Assembly: GCA_015143295.1 (NCBI GenBank)
Contig: CM026562.1
Span: forward strand, 12,614,041-12,678,040
Direction: 5' to 3'
DNA: 64,000 nt
Origin: Tetracentron sinense
Taxonomy: Eukaryota > Streptophyta > Magnoliopsida > Trochodendrales > Trochodendraceae
Position numbers and translations under genes: made by a program. The notes below the pieces were generated by a model. That model was not told the DNA's origin. It did no database searches and saw only the letters and a list, made by a program, of their open reading frames with translations. This document shows, piece after piece, positions 36,393 through 46,994 of this stretch (position 1 is its first letter; the number at the start of each line of letters is the position of its first letter).

Positions 36393-36535
36393 CTGAAATT
36401 TTAGCTAGCTCAGTCAATCCATGCATCAACATCATATATATAGGTAGATAGATATCTATAGCACGCCACATACGTACACAAGGAATAAGGCATAACATGA
36501 TTTTAAGGATAATTAAATAAAATACAACTGTATAC
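36393..36535 (-). other. Putative 143-nt intron between gag and protease of gypsy B
   Basis: On the minus strand the gag frame reaches GTGCAAG and is followed by GTATAC. At the other end TTTCAG precedes GAACTTTACTAG. Joining 36536 to 36392 gives one open frame through VVQGTLLVNE into the protease. Without removal the gag frame hits a stop within about 15 codons. The segment is AT-rich, as plant introns are. Gypsy A has the same arrangement with the same length. Confidence 0.6.
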
Positions 36536-37772
36536 CTTGCACTACATTGTCAGATGCAAGTGCATCACCCTCTGTCAAGGCAAAAACTCGCCATTGGTTC
36601 GCCTGGAGAGGTGGAGGTGCAGAACGTGCAGGCTGAGAGGACGCCTGGTGTGATCCTACTGGGCGTGCTGGGGGCCTAATCCCCTAAGACTGGCCTGGTA
36701 AATGCCAAGTGGGGCAATCTCTGATCATATGGCCCTGGCGACCGCAATGATAACATCCACCCGATGCTCTTCGGCAATCTCCTGCCGGATGCCTTCGGCC
36801 GTATGAAGTGCAGACCTCATAAGGGGCCAGAGGTGGAGCATACCTCACCACCTAAGGTACAACTGGCCGTGGGGATGGAAGAGCCTGAGGTTGTGGTGCT
36901 TGAGGCACGTACGACCGTGGAACTGGAGGCACATAAGATGGCCTCATCGGTGGTGCTGGCCACGTGTATTGATAAGGGCCGGTACGAGCCCGCCTCTCTG
37001 GAGGTACTGAACTACTAGCTTGGCCTCTCGCCAACTCCCTCTTCTTAGACACCGCTTAAGAATTGGCTTCGACCAATAAGGCCTTGTCTACTACCTCAGG
37101 GTAGGTAGCATGTCTGAAAACCGAAACCTTCTCCATGATAACATCCTTGAGTCCTTGCTCAAGTCTTCTCGCCTGCATTGCCACGGTGGCAACCATGTGA
37201 GTCGCGAAGCGTGATAGCTCCGAGAACTTAGCCTCATAAGTGGCCACAGTCATCGAACCTTGCTCTAGGTTGATGAACTCTCTTTCTTTCTTTTCCCGTG
37301 CTCCAATAGGAAAGTACTTTTTGTAAAAAGTATCCTTGAACGCCTCCCATGTCCAAGGTTGACCCTGCATGGTCAAATCTCGAGTCCTCAAGGTGGACAA
37401 CCACCAATGGTGTGCCTCACCCTCAAGTATGAAAACAGCCCATGCTACTTTCTCTTCCTCTGTCGGCGATAGAACCAAAAAAATCTTTTCCAATTGGAGG
37501 ATCCATGCCTCCGCAGCAAGAGGGTCCACACTCCCATGGAATCATGGAGGCCTCAATCTCCTGAATGCCTCAACCCCAGCTGTACAATGTACTGGAGCCG
37601 TAGGCGGTGGAGTAGGTGCCGCTGATGAAGGTATAGTCTGCCGAGCCGCCAGGATGGTGAGTGTCTTAGCAATAGAGCCTAAGACCTGTGAGAAGTCTGG
37701 CTGCTCAACCTCATCTCGAGAAGAAGATGAAGCTCTGGTATGTGATCCACGACCCCATGTGCCCCCTCTCAT
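36536..37772 (-). pseudogene. Gypsy B gag
   Basis: The start at 37772 opens with an Arg/Gly/Ser-rich N-terminus (RGGTWGRGSHTRASSSSRDE). The Retrotrans_gag core follows at about 37530-37060 (AWILQLEKIFLVL, HHWWLSTLRTRDL, EREFINLEQGSM, ATYEAKFSELSRFA). A proline-rich segment leads to one zinc knuckle, CYHCGRQGHMIRDC, at about 36750-36710. Two in-frame stops (near 37542 and 37056) break it. In intact relatives it forms the virus-like particle and binds the RNA. The primer site and 5' LTR lie upstream, and the putative intron starts directly after its last codons. Confidence 0.92.
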
Positions 37773-38111
37773 GATTAAAGTCCTGAAAACAATAGCACCA
37801 CATGAGTCTCACTTGAAACTACAATTTATCACAGTTCCATTTCACAATAATTCAATTTGTATTAGTTGTATAATACTAATATACATCGCATCACAACCAT
37901 CGGTGTATTTATAATATTATACCTTGGTGTTCTAGCATTCCTAAGACTCGTACTTGGTTGAAGCAACCATTTTGACTAAGACTAAAGTTTAGTCTTACAC
38001 TTGGATCATGACTCACTTCCGACTTACTTTTTTCCTAACTTGTTTCCGGGCATATGCTCTTCTCAAGCCGTGATATTAGATTCTAAGTGACCCTAGAGAC
38101 CTAAAGCCTAA

Positions 38112-38123
38112 GCTCTGATACCA
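38112..38123 (-). promoter_or_regulatory. Primer-binding site of gypsy B (initiator Met tRNA)
   Basis: The minus strand reads TGGTATCAGAGC, a perfect match to the 3' end of plant initiator Met tRNA, five bases inside the 5' LTR. Confidence 0.95.
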
Positions 38124-38128
38124 TTTCT

Positions 38129-40797
38129 TGTCGCGACCCAAAACCCACCCTAGGAGTTAGAGTGAACTTTGGACGACTAATCATGACTTACATGACTTGC
38201 TAGACAAACCATCCTGTAAAAACCCATAGAGCATATACAAAGAGGATATAAACAGCGGAAACATACTTAAACATAGCACAGCGGAAGACTTAACCAAACC
38301 TCTATGTATATACAAGTGATCCAAGTTATACAAAAGATACAAAAAAGAAAGTGCGGACATGCCCGCCAAAATACATAAATCTAACTCTCAAGCTCACCCA
38401 CAGCTATCCACTCAGAATCTACCACCACCTAATAATAACCCTCACCCTGAGGTTCCTCCACCGGCTCCTCACCGTACTCCTCCTCCACCCATGGGCCAGG
38501 AGCACAGACATCAAAAGGAGCAGCCGCTCCGCTATCACCTGCCGACATAAGAAGTACGGCTGAGCATGGAATACTCAGTGGGTACTAAATACTAACCAAC
38601 AGTCATAGCAAAATCATAGTAGTATAGGAAGCAGGAAGCAGTTCATATATATAAAGCAGGGACAATTAATATCGTAACAAGGAAATAAAGCAATTTATAA
38701 TCATGCTTGCATTCGTAAAAGCCGATAAAATCCTTGAAAACATCGTGCATTTGACTTGACTTAAAACACCCTTTTTCGTGCTTGAAAACTTGTCTTGTCT
38801 GTCTTGTCTTGTCATATCATGTCATGTCATGCCATGAGTGTCATCCTCGTATCATGCTTGCTTGCTTGGAAAATAAACTACTTGTGAGGGAAGGGAGACC
38901 CTTCTTCCTAGAATGCTCAGGCTTGTCATGCCATGCCATCATACTTGCTCGAAAAGTAAACTACTTGTGAGGGAAGGGAGACCCTTTTTCCTAAATGTTC
39001 ATGCTTTCCATGTCATGTATCATGCTTGCTCGAAAAGTAAACTACTTGTGAGGGAAGGGAGACCCTTCTTCCTAAATGTTCATGCTTGCCATGCCATGCA
39101 TTTTGCTCGGAAAATAAACTACTTGTGAGGGAAGGGAGACCCTTTTTCCTAGAATGCTCATGCTTGTCATGCCATGCCATCATACTTGCTCGAAAAGTAA
39201 ACTACTTGTGATGGAAGGGAGACCCTTCTTCCTAAATGTTCATGCTTGCCATGTCATGTATCATGTTTGCTCGAAAAGTAAACTACTTGTGAGGGAAGGG
39301 AGACCCTTCTTCCTAAATTTTCATGCTTGCCATGCCATGCATTTTGCTCGGAAAATAAACTACTTGTGAGGGAAGGGAGACCCTTCTTGCTAAATGCACT
39401 TGTCAGGGAAGGGAAACCCTTCTTTATGCATGGTAGTCTGGTTCTTGCCAAAAGAAAGGTAAAACATATCGTAGGATATGTCCCACCTCTAATTCTCGTT
39501 CTTGAAAACCTCAGTAAATTCATGTCATGCATGCCGTGCTCGTGGAAGCGTGTACATACTTGAATTTAAATTTAAATATGACATTTGGAGAGTTAACAAT
39601 ACATAGAACATCAATAATTTGAGCAATTCAATATTAATGTAATTTAGGGAAAACAAGAAGGCACACTATCATAGGTCCTAGCAATTTTCGTAAGTAATTA
39701 AGCAAACATTTCCTTAATTTATAATTCATTTCTTTCACCTTGGCATTTCATCAAACATGGTGAGTACATTATTTGTTAAGCCTATCACATGCTTTTCTAG
39801 GTGGGTTCATATTCACAACATGCTTGTATGTTTATTATCGGTGCAATGGCCTTCCCCATTTCATTCATCACGTCATCCACACGGCATCCATTCGCCAACA
39901 TCCATCTCCATTCACCATTCACACAACCCATTTCATAACACATATATAGATGAAGGAAAAATGAAGGATAATAGGAATAAGGGAAGAAAAATAAAGAACT
40001 ATAACTAGGAGGGTAGCAAAAGGTACCGACCTTGACAAATGAGGGAAGGAACTCTCCTCCAAACATGCATGTAGATGCTACCCTAGCTTGAGGAGAGTGC
40101 TCCAGGAGTGCTTGAACCGGAATCTTGAAGCAATCCAAGCTTGAGGTGATCTAGGGTTCACAAACCCTTTGATTTCTTCTCAAAAATCAAACCCTAGGTT
40201 TAGAAATCTCCTTCTCTTCTCTCTTCCTCTCTAATATCTTCTAAGTGTGGTAAATGAGCCCTAAAGGCTCGGGCAAGCCTTAAAAGGAAAGAGTGAAATA
40301 CCAAAAGACAAAAACACCCTTACTGAAATTTCTGCAAAACACGGGGAACCGAGCGATCGGTGGTTATTACCGATCGATCGGTGGCCTACCGAGCGATCGG
40401 TGTTCTTGACCGCGCAATCGGTCGAAAACATGCTCTCTGGAATTTTTCCCCGTACAAAAGTTTTGACCAGTCGATAGATACCGATCGATCGGTTTTGGAC
40501 CGATCGATCGCTGAATGGACCGAGCGATCGGTTGCTTTGCAAACTTGATCCTGAGCCCATTTTCTCACCCATTTCACTACTTAAACTGATCCTAGTTCTC
40601 TTTTGACCTTTCCTAAACATGACTAGGGTCTCTTTAAAGCTTGTATAGGTGTTTAAATAATTTATTAACTTAATTATAACATTCTTGACACAATTTTCTC
40701 AAAGTTCCAAATTTCCATTTCATGAATTTGAGATTACATAGGCTACATGCCTTGGCACACATACCAAGACATGTACGAAAAGTTCCGGGGTTCTACA
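38129..40797 (-). repeat. 5' LTR of gypsy B
   Basis: This 2669-bp LTR runs from TGTCGCGACCC to GGGGTTCTACA. The hairpin at 38559-38579 has one end pair lost (ACTGAG with CTCAGC). The about 80-bp repeats occupy 38870-39420. Palindromes based on ACCGATCGATCGGT and ACCGAGCGATCGGT lie at about 40345-40535, with at least eight CGATCG or CGAGCGATCG sites. Confidence 0.95.
38870..39420. repeat. About 80-bp tandem repeat in the 5' LTR of gypsy B, 7-8 copies
   Basis: The units are of the same type as those at 29097-29410 but more numerous. Units at about 38880-39120 and 39120-39360 form a three-unit higher-order duplication. Confidence 0.9.
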
Positions 40798-41534
40798 GTA
40801 ATACTCAAACATCGACGTTTAAAGGATTTCCTTCTCAAACATCGACGTCTGCAAAGACTGAAAAATTTTCTGGGTTATTGTAAACACCAAACATCGACGT
40901 TTGAAGGACTTTCCTTCACAGACGTCGACGTCAACACTATATTCTTATCAAATACTCTATTTTAAAAGACCTTTAAGATGAGAATAAATTCATAAGCCTT
41001 TCGGATTTCCATTATCATGTTTTTGGTCAACTTTTAAGATATTGTAAGGCTTTGGATTGTTCTTCAAATAAGTCAAGGCTTCCTAAGGTCAATCTAAGCT
41101 TTTGTGCTTTTGAACTTTCAATCAAAAGAGGACTTTTTACATAAGTCCTAGACTCTTAAAATGAAACCATAAAACCTTCTTGAGTTTTCACGTTTCTTGT
41201 CTTGATCTTGAATGATTTTCTTCTATTGGCTTCATGATCCAACTTGAATATTTTGGTAGCTTCTTAAATCCTATTTTAAGTTGAATTGCAATTGGGCTCT
41301 TGTACCCTTTTGTCTTGATTTTCTTTTTCATCAAATGATATTGGCTTTGATTTGTGCTATCTCTTTGTCATGTTGAATCTTTCTTCAAAGATGAACTAAT
41401 GTTCCTTAAATATGAAATTGACATACACTTTATAGAACAATGAGTACTAAAATGCTCATTTTATTATTTTCTCATAATCAAAATTATTAAGGGTATTATT
41501 AGGGGTACACAGGGATGTAACCTTTAGGCTAACA

Positions 41535-41547
41535 ATCTCCCCCTTTT
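41535..41547 (-). promoter_or_regulatory. Polypurine tract of copia C
   Basis: The minus strand reads AAAAAGGGGGAGAT directly before the TGTTAGCC start of the 3' LTR. It fixes the orientation of this truncated element. Confidence 0.8.
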
Positions 41548-42112
41548 TGATGATAACATAATAAGGAAATGACTTGGGATTAAGCTCTCCCTCAATATAT
41601 GATTTTAAATAAAGTATTTGAGGTGGCTCCCCCTAAACATATGCATTCATATAAATTTGATCAAAGTTTAACTTATGTGCATATTTTAGACATTTCAAGA
41701 GATATTTATTTTCAGAAGAACATTAGACAAAACAAGATTAATCATAAGAAAACCAAGAGAGGTTCCACAAAGAAATGAACCAAGAGAAGTTCCACAAAGA
41801 AATTGAATCAAGAAAAGTTCCATGATCTTCTCTTCAATATTTCATCATTCAAGAATTCATTTAAATATTTATTTAGCCATATTTTAGTGTTTTCCAATCA
41901 AGTCATGTTCATATTCATTTCATTTTTCTCCCTCTTGACATCATAAAAAATTAAGAGAATATAAACAAGTAATAATGAGACTATAAAAGATAATATATAT
42001 ATCAAAAAAATTAAGTACAAGTATTTGTATTACTCCAATAAAAATTGCAAACAAAACAGTCAATATGTCTTTCCATTTTGCACATCATACAAAAAAAATT
42101 CTAAAACAGTCT

Positions 42113-42461
42113 TCAGTTTAAATTTTCTCTCTTCCTCTTGTGATCAGGCTTTGATATGCGATTCTTCTTCTTGGAAGGTGTGGCCTTGGACAAGTCCTTA
42201 GAGTCAGAAGAAGTACTATCATTGGAAATCACATACTCTAGGGGCTTCTCCTAAGGTTCTGCTGGAATCTCCACATCTATAGGGACAGGAATGTGAGTTA
42301 ATTTGTTCCGGATACTCATCATCTCAATGGCTACCTGAGTGACTCTTGAAGTCATTTCACCGATGATTGGAGCCTGAGCATCCAATAAAGTGGACATCTG
42401 ATGGAGGTAGGAGGCTTGAACATTAACTGCCTTACCAATGCTGGTGACATCATCACTCAGC
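42113..42461 (-). pseudogene. C-terminal end of the env-like ORF of copia C
   Basis: The minus-strand frame continues from 46750-46994 once the solo LTR is ignored and reads RLSDDVTSIGKAVNVQASYL, a helical region, a TAG stop at about 42250, and a basic tail (PSKKKNRISKPDHKRKREN) before its own stop at 42113-42115. The basic tail resembles a bipartite nuclear localisation signal. The function of these ORFs is not known. From 41548 to 42112 I see only an AT-rich 3' untranslated stretch. Confidence 0.6.
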
Positions 42462-44029
42462 CTCTTTATCGCGACCCAAAATACCCCCTAGAAGTTAGGG
42501 ATACTTTGGCTCGTGATGTGCCGTATCTGATACCAAACCCTCCTATAAAATATCCAAGGCATAATATGACGGAAACATAAAATAGTGTGGAAGCATAAAC
42601 TAAAAATTTTCTTTTATACATCTAACTGTATTCCAAGTTTTTACAAAGTAACATAATCCAAAATTAGAGTGGACATGCCCACTTTAACAAAATACAAGAA
42701 AAGAAACCTCACAATCTCTCCACTCAACAATAGTCTAGATAAGGCCACCTATCTAGATCTCTATCCTCCTAAGACTGTAACGGGATAGCCGCCTCTTCTT
42801 CTGCATACTCGGATCCTCAACCCATGGCTCAGAGTTGTGGATGTCGAACGGACCTACCAACATAAAATGTACGGCTAAGCATGAAATACTCAGCGAGCAC
42901 AAACTAATAGCTAACAATGCTATAATAACAATAATACCACATACAAGTGCTTAAAAGAATACTAGTCACAAAATTCATGCTTAAAAACCTTTCGTCAAAT
43001 CTTATCTTTCATGGAAAACAAAACTCTTTGTACATGCCTTATTAGTTCTTATTAATGCTTATGAGTCTTGTGAGTTCTTATGAATTCTTTGTGAGCTTAT
43101 GAGTTCTTTGTGAGCTTACAAGTTCTTATGAGCATTACGGGTTCTTGTGAGTTCCCAATGAGCTTATGAACCTTGTGAGCCTTATGATCCTTGGAGACTT
43201 GTGAACCGATCTTAGACATGATCCATGGAGCTTATGAGCACTTATGAGCCTTGTAACCGATCTTAGACTTATGCATTTCTTATGAATTCTTATAAACCTT
43301 GTAAGACTTATGATCCTTAGAGCTTATGCAAGATAATAGACATGATCCTTGTGAGCATAAGGTAACCGATCTTAGAAATACCTATGAGTACCAGAATTTT
43401 AACCCCCATTCTCGATCAAGATTGAACCCGATGAGGAATAGCGATAAATTGCAATTGGGTTGAGAGTCGCCACCTCTCTAATTCTGAGGTAAATAGGTCC
43501 CTGAAATGGTTGGATAAGGCATGGTCTGGAAGTCAGAGGTCAGGGTAAAGGATTTAGTTGAGTTAGAGGAAGGGGTTAGGCACCCCTAAACTCCCATCTG
43601 GAGATAGTTACCTACTCCTTAAGATTTAATCAACGTAGGGAAACCATAAGAGAAGCTTGAAATTTTATTTATATGCTAAGCATATATGACATTAACAGTA
43701 ATGAATGTAATGAGATGGACATGACAGAAACAGAATAGGGATTCTATCCTAGGGAGAGCTAAACCCGATCAGGGTTTCCTACGTATCCACTGTTAGTGGA
43801 ATCAAGCTGCACGTAGTTCCGGAGGTGATTGATGGATGGTTTGATTTGATTGATTTCGCTGATCTGGGAGTGAAATGGCCTTTTAAGCTCGTGCTGAAGA
43901 GAGCGATTGGCCAGTTTAAGCTCGTGCCACGGAGCCTCAGGACAGTTTTAGCTCATGTCAAGGAGCCTAAGGGGTGAATGAGGTTTAGAACAAAGTTTAG
44001 ATATGGTAAACCTAAATCGGGATTCAGAC

Positions 44030-44470
44030 AGGGGTTCGACTAGGGTTTAACTAGGGTTAAGCTTGGGTTAAACTAGGTTTGAGCCGATGTTTGGGCAGAG
44101 GTTCGACTAGAGTAGGCTAGATTTGAACAGGAGTTCGGGTAGAGGTTCGATTAGGGCAGGCTAGGTTTGAACCGAAGTTCGGGCAGAGGTTCGACTAGGG
44201 CAAGGCTATATTTGAACTTGAATTTAGGCAGAGGTTCAACTAGGTAAGGCAATATTTGATCTGGGATTTGGGCAGGGGTTCGACTAGGTATGGCTATATT
44301 TGAATAGGGATTTGGGCAGAGGTTTGACTAGACCGGGCTAGTTTTAAACCGGGATTTGGGCAGAGGTTTGACTAGACAAAGGTAGTTTTGAACCGGGATT
44401 TGAGCAGGAGTTCGACTAAATAGAGCTAGTTTTGAACCGGGATTTGAGCAGAGGTTCGACTAGGCAAGGC
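44030..44470. repeat. About 60-bp tandem repeat, roughly 7 copies
   Basis: Units contain GGGCAGAGGTTCGACTAG followed by a GGGCTAGTTTTGAACCGGG-like segment. Spacing is about 55-62 bp with moderate divergence. The array lies in the transcribed part of the Tat-like solo LTR. Confidence 0.85.
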
Positions 44471-44734
44471 AAGCAGTCTAAGCAGTTAAAGCAATTTAAA
44501 AATTGATAAAAGACTAAAAAAGACAGAATTCAACGAGATTTTACCTTCTGGGAAACCCAAAAGGATCTCTAAAATAAGTGCTCCCAAGAGTGATTCTTCA
44601 AAATCAAATTCCCGGGATCTCCAAAAGCTAAAGAAGGATCTTTGAAGGAGGAAAGAGAAGAGAGGAAATGAGAGGGGATGAGTCAGAATGAAGTAGAAGG
44701 AGGTGAGGTATTTATAGGGATGAAAAAATAGGAG

Positions 44735-44960
44735 GGCGCTACTTCAAGTAGCGCCTCTAATCGGATATTTCCGAAACTGGAGGCCGCAATGAACAGTAGG
44801 GCGGTAAAACAGGGACAAAAGGGTAATTTACTGGGGCGTTGTTTCAAGTAGCGTCCCTAGTTAGGATATTCTTAAACACAATGTCGACGGGGTTGATCCA
44901 TCTGAGGAGAGGGGTAATTTTGTAAATATAGGGGCGCTATTTGAAGTAGCGCCCCTATTC
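44735..44960. promoter_or_regulatory. Three CG-rich inverted repeats upstream of the TATA box
   Basis: GGGCGCTACTTCAAGTAGCG, GGGCGTTGTTTCAAGTAGCG and GGGCGCTATTTGAAGTAGCG occur about 95 bp apart. In each, the outer 8-10 bases pair with the inner end (GGGGCGCTA with TAGCGCCCC). They are upstream of the LTR's TATA box on its own strand. Confidence 0.85.
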
Positions 44961-46289
44961 AGGGGTTAAAAAAATCATTTTTGTGCCACGTGGCACTCTC
45001 TGATTCGCCGAAAAGCTATTTTTCTGTTTTGAGCCTGTTTTGACCCCGAAAATAGTCAAAATTGAACTGATAAAATCCAGAAAAATATTTTAGATAAAAC
45101 ATGAATTTTTTAGTACTTTTCAGGGGCATTTTGATCATTTTGCACTCCAGGGGTAGTTTGGTCATTTTTCATTGTTTTAAGTCCAATTAGATCCCAAAAA
45201 TAGCCAAAATTCATCAAATAATTTGTAAAATCATTTTGGACAAAATGATAACTTTTTAGCACTTTTCCAAGGGTATTTTGGTCATTTTTTACCTTACAGG
45301 CATTTTGGTTATTTTTTACCTCAAGGCCATTTTTGAAAATCGAATCACCCGGAATAAGGGTTTTAAAAGAGGGTTTTTAAAGGGTTTTTAAGAGTACAAC
45401 AAGAGACTAGAGGGGTCCAAAATTGGGGTGCTTACAATACCAACACAAAGTTTGGCCTTGTCAATGCTTATGAACTTATGCTTCTTCTTATAAATTTTTC
45501 TTTGAAAAACCTTTCTTATGATTCTTGAAATACCATGCTTATGAGAAAACCTCAGTTATGTAAAACATAGAGTGAGTAGAGTGCTTGTGAGCATCACAAT
45601 ATACTTAGGAAACTTTAACCATTTCATGCATGTTAATACAATAAATATTCACATCATAGTATACTTGGAAAAATCCTAAAAACTTGGGAAAATCTTCATT
45701 CATGATGTTACATCACAATAATCTTGGCCATTAAGCCTATTTCATCAACATCATACCCACATCATGTTTCATTTAAAAATAATATCCCAAAAATAGATTT
45801 ACCATTAACCTTGAGAAAATCTCCAAATTTGAAACCCTTATTTCTAGGTTGAATCATAGCAAAGTTAGAAAATAGGTGTATTTGCCTAAGAAATTACAAC
45901 AAGCTACTTAGTAGGGTGTAGTTACCCTTACTCTTGAGGAATCTCTATTAAAATCCACATTTCATGACTTGGATTATCACGAAGCTAGATAGTAGAATGT
46001 TCTTACTATTTGTATTATAGTAAAGCTAGGTAGTAGTAGTACTTATACTTTTTGGATAGGAGAAAAGCTTGAGAAAATGTGATCCAAGCTTGAAGAAGTA
46101 ATCCAAGCTCTCCCTTGATCCTCCAATAGAAACCCTAGCTTCTCCCCTTTCTTCCTCTCTAACTCTCTAAAATTTGTGCTTTGAGGATTCATGAGCCTTA
46201 ACCCACGAAATTGGGGCTTACATAGAAAAAGGGGAGGTCAAAAGACCTTCCTACCCTTAATGAAATGGTCTAGCAGACCAAATCAGGCA

Positions 46290-46505
46290 AAACCTCGGGT
46301 GCCCGGTCGACCGGCTAGGAGGGGCGGTCGACCGGCCCTGGGAAAAACCTTACTGTTAACCCATTTTGGCAAAAACCTTGACAGTAGGTCGACCAGCCTT
46401 GATGGGTGGTCGACCGGCCTTCCCAAAACACCTACTATTAGCCCATTTTTGGGCTTTTTCATGACAGCCGATCAACCGGCCTTGGAGGACGGTCGACTGG
46501 GATTC
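46290..46505. promoter_or_regulatory. GTCGAC palindrome cluster of the third Tekay-type LTR
   Basis: GGTCGACCGGC or close variants occur at about 46306, 46325, 46387, 46409 and 46490. This position in the LTR matches that of the CGATCG cluster in gypsy B and the minisatellite in gypsy A. Confidence 0.85.
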
Positions 46506-46749
46506 ACCAGAAGTTGGTGAATCCTTGTGTTTTTTCCCTTTTTCTTCACTTAGAGTGCTTTGACTCTACCATTGACTTACCTAGAGTGCTTCCACTCTTT
46601 TTCCTTGCCTTTTAGACCCATATACTATTATATTTTGGTTCCAACACCTTTTATTCATAACGCTTTTGATCAAAATTCACAATTCATCGACACTATTCAC
46701 AGATACCATTCACCAATTAGGTGAATGAGTTTCAGGGTTCTACACTCTC

Positions 46750-46994
46750 ACTGACAACTGAGGCATCTACAGCCTTCCTCTCAATCAAAGAAAGAATTGA
46801 ATCTGCTCGGTTCTTAATTACCTCCCCAACAATTTCAATCTCCTCCAGACGAGGATCCAAAGACTCAGATCATCTCAGACTGAATACCATCCATCCTGGA
46901 CTCTAGAGATATCAGTCTATCTCTAGTCTCGGATTGGAGGCTCAAAATGCTCTCTCATGGATGCCTGAAACTGTAGCTGGCTCTCTCTCATCTC
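46750..46994 (-). pseudogene. Middle part of the env-like ORF of copia C
   Basis: The minus strand reads LEEIEIVGEVIKNRADSILS and ends VDASVVSE, in frame with the continuation at 42461 once the solo LTR is ignored. Its other end is cut by element D at 46995. Several stops are present upstream of the cited segment. Confidence 0.5.

Larger units (their letters stand above)
26829..40797 (-). mobile_element. Gypsy B: complete Tekay-type chromovirus with nested LTRs
   Basis: LTRs at 26829-30735 and 38129-40797 flank gag, protease, RT, RNase H, integrase and a chromodomain-like end on the minus strand. The element is bounded by a perfect 5-bp duplication, GTAAT, at 26824-26828 and 40798-40802. It inserted into the 3' LTR of copia C. 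It later received a 1.5-kb LTR-like insertion in its own 3' LTR (27207-28721) and a 2.2-kb solo LTR in pol (32398-34625). The long LTRs, the integrase C-terminus and the chromodomain place it in the Tekay/Del lineage. The coding region has several stops and frameshifts. Confidence 0.95.
26041..41534 (-). repeat. 3' LTR of copia C, interrupted by gypsy B
   Basis: On the minus strand it starts TGTTAGCCTAAAGG at 41534 and ends CTGGGCAACA at 26041. Without gypsy B (26829-40797) and one GTAAT copy it is about 1.5 kb, like the solo copia LTR at 20952. Its promoter motif is a GACGTCGACGTC-type palindrome, seen in decayed copies at about 26760-26800 and 40803-40935. A TATAAATT box (minus strand, 26668-26676) is downstream of them. 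The AT repeat at 26153-26170 is inside it. Confidence 0.82.
43383..45436 (-). mobile_element. Nested solo LTR of Tat/Athila-like gypsy type
   Basis: This 2054-bp segment is flanked by perfect ATACC repeats at 43378-43382 and 45437-45441. On the minus strand it starts TGTAAGCACCCCAATTTTGG, the start typical of Tat/Athila LTRs and also seen in element D; its last bases are CTCATA where CA is expected. A TATA box (CTATAAATA, minus strand, about 44709-44717) lies just downstream of three inverted-repeat motifs at 44735-44960. A region of about 60-bp repeats spans 44030-44470. Confidence 0.82.
42467..46744 (-). mobile_element. Solo LTR of a third Tekay-type family, with a nested solo LTR
   Basis: The plus strand starts TATCGCGACCC (TG changed to TA) and ends GGGTTCTACA. 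It is flanked by CTCTT (42462-42466) and CTCTC (46745-46749), one mismatch. Without the nested 2.05-kb insertion it is about 2.2 kb. It shares the order of landmarks with the gypsy A and B LTRs but is strongly diverged. The hairpin at 42874-42894 is GCTGAG...CTTAGC. GGTCGACCGGCC-type palindromes stand at about 46305-46505. Degenerate TTATGAGTTCTTGTGAGC repeats fill 43040-43370 and 45460-45560. Confidence 0.88.
26041..46994 (-). mobile_element. Copia C: second Sirevirus-like element, 3' part only, split by three insertions
   Basis: The parts that belong to this element are 26041-26828 and 40803-41534 (the 3' LTR), the purine tract after it, and 41548-42461 plus 46750-46994 (internal region with the end of an env-like ORF). 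The intervening DNA is later insertions: gypsy B, a Tekay-type solo LTR, and element D starting at 46995. The pol region and the 5' LTR would lie beyond the window, on the far side of D. Orientation follows from the position of the purine tract. Confidence 0.8.
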
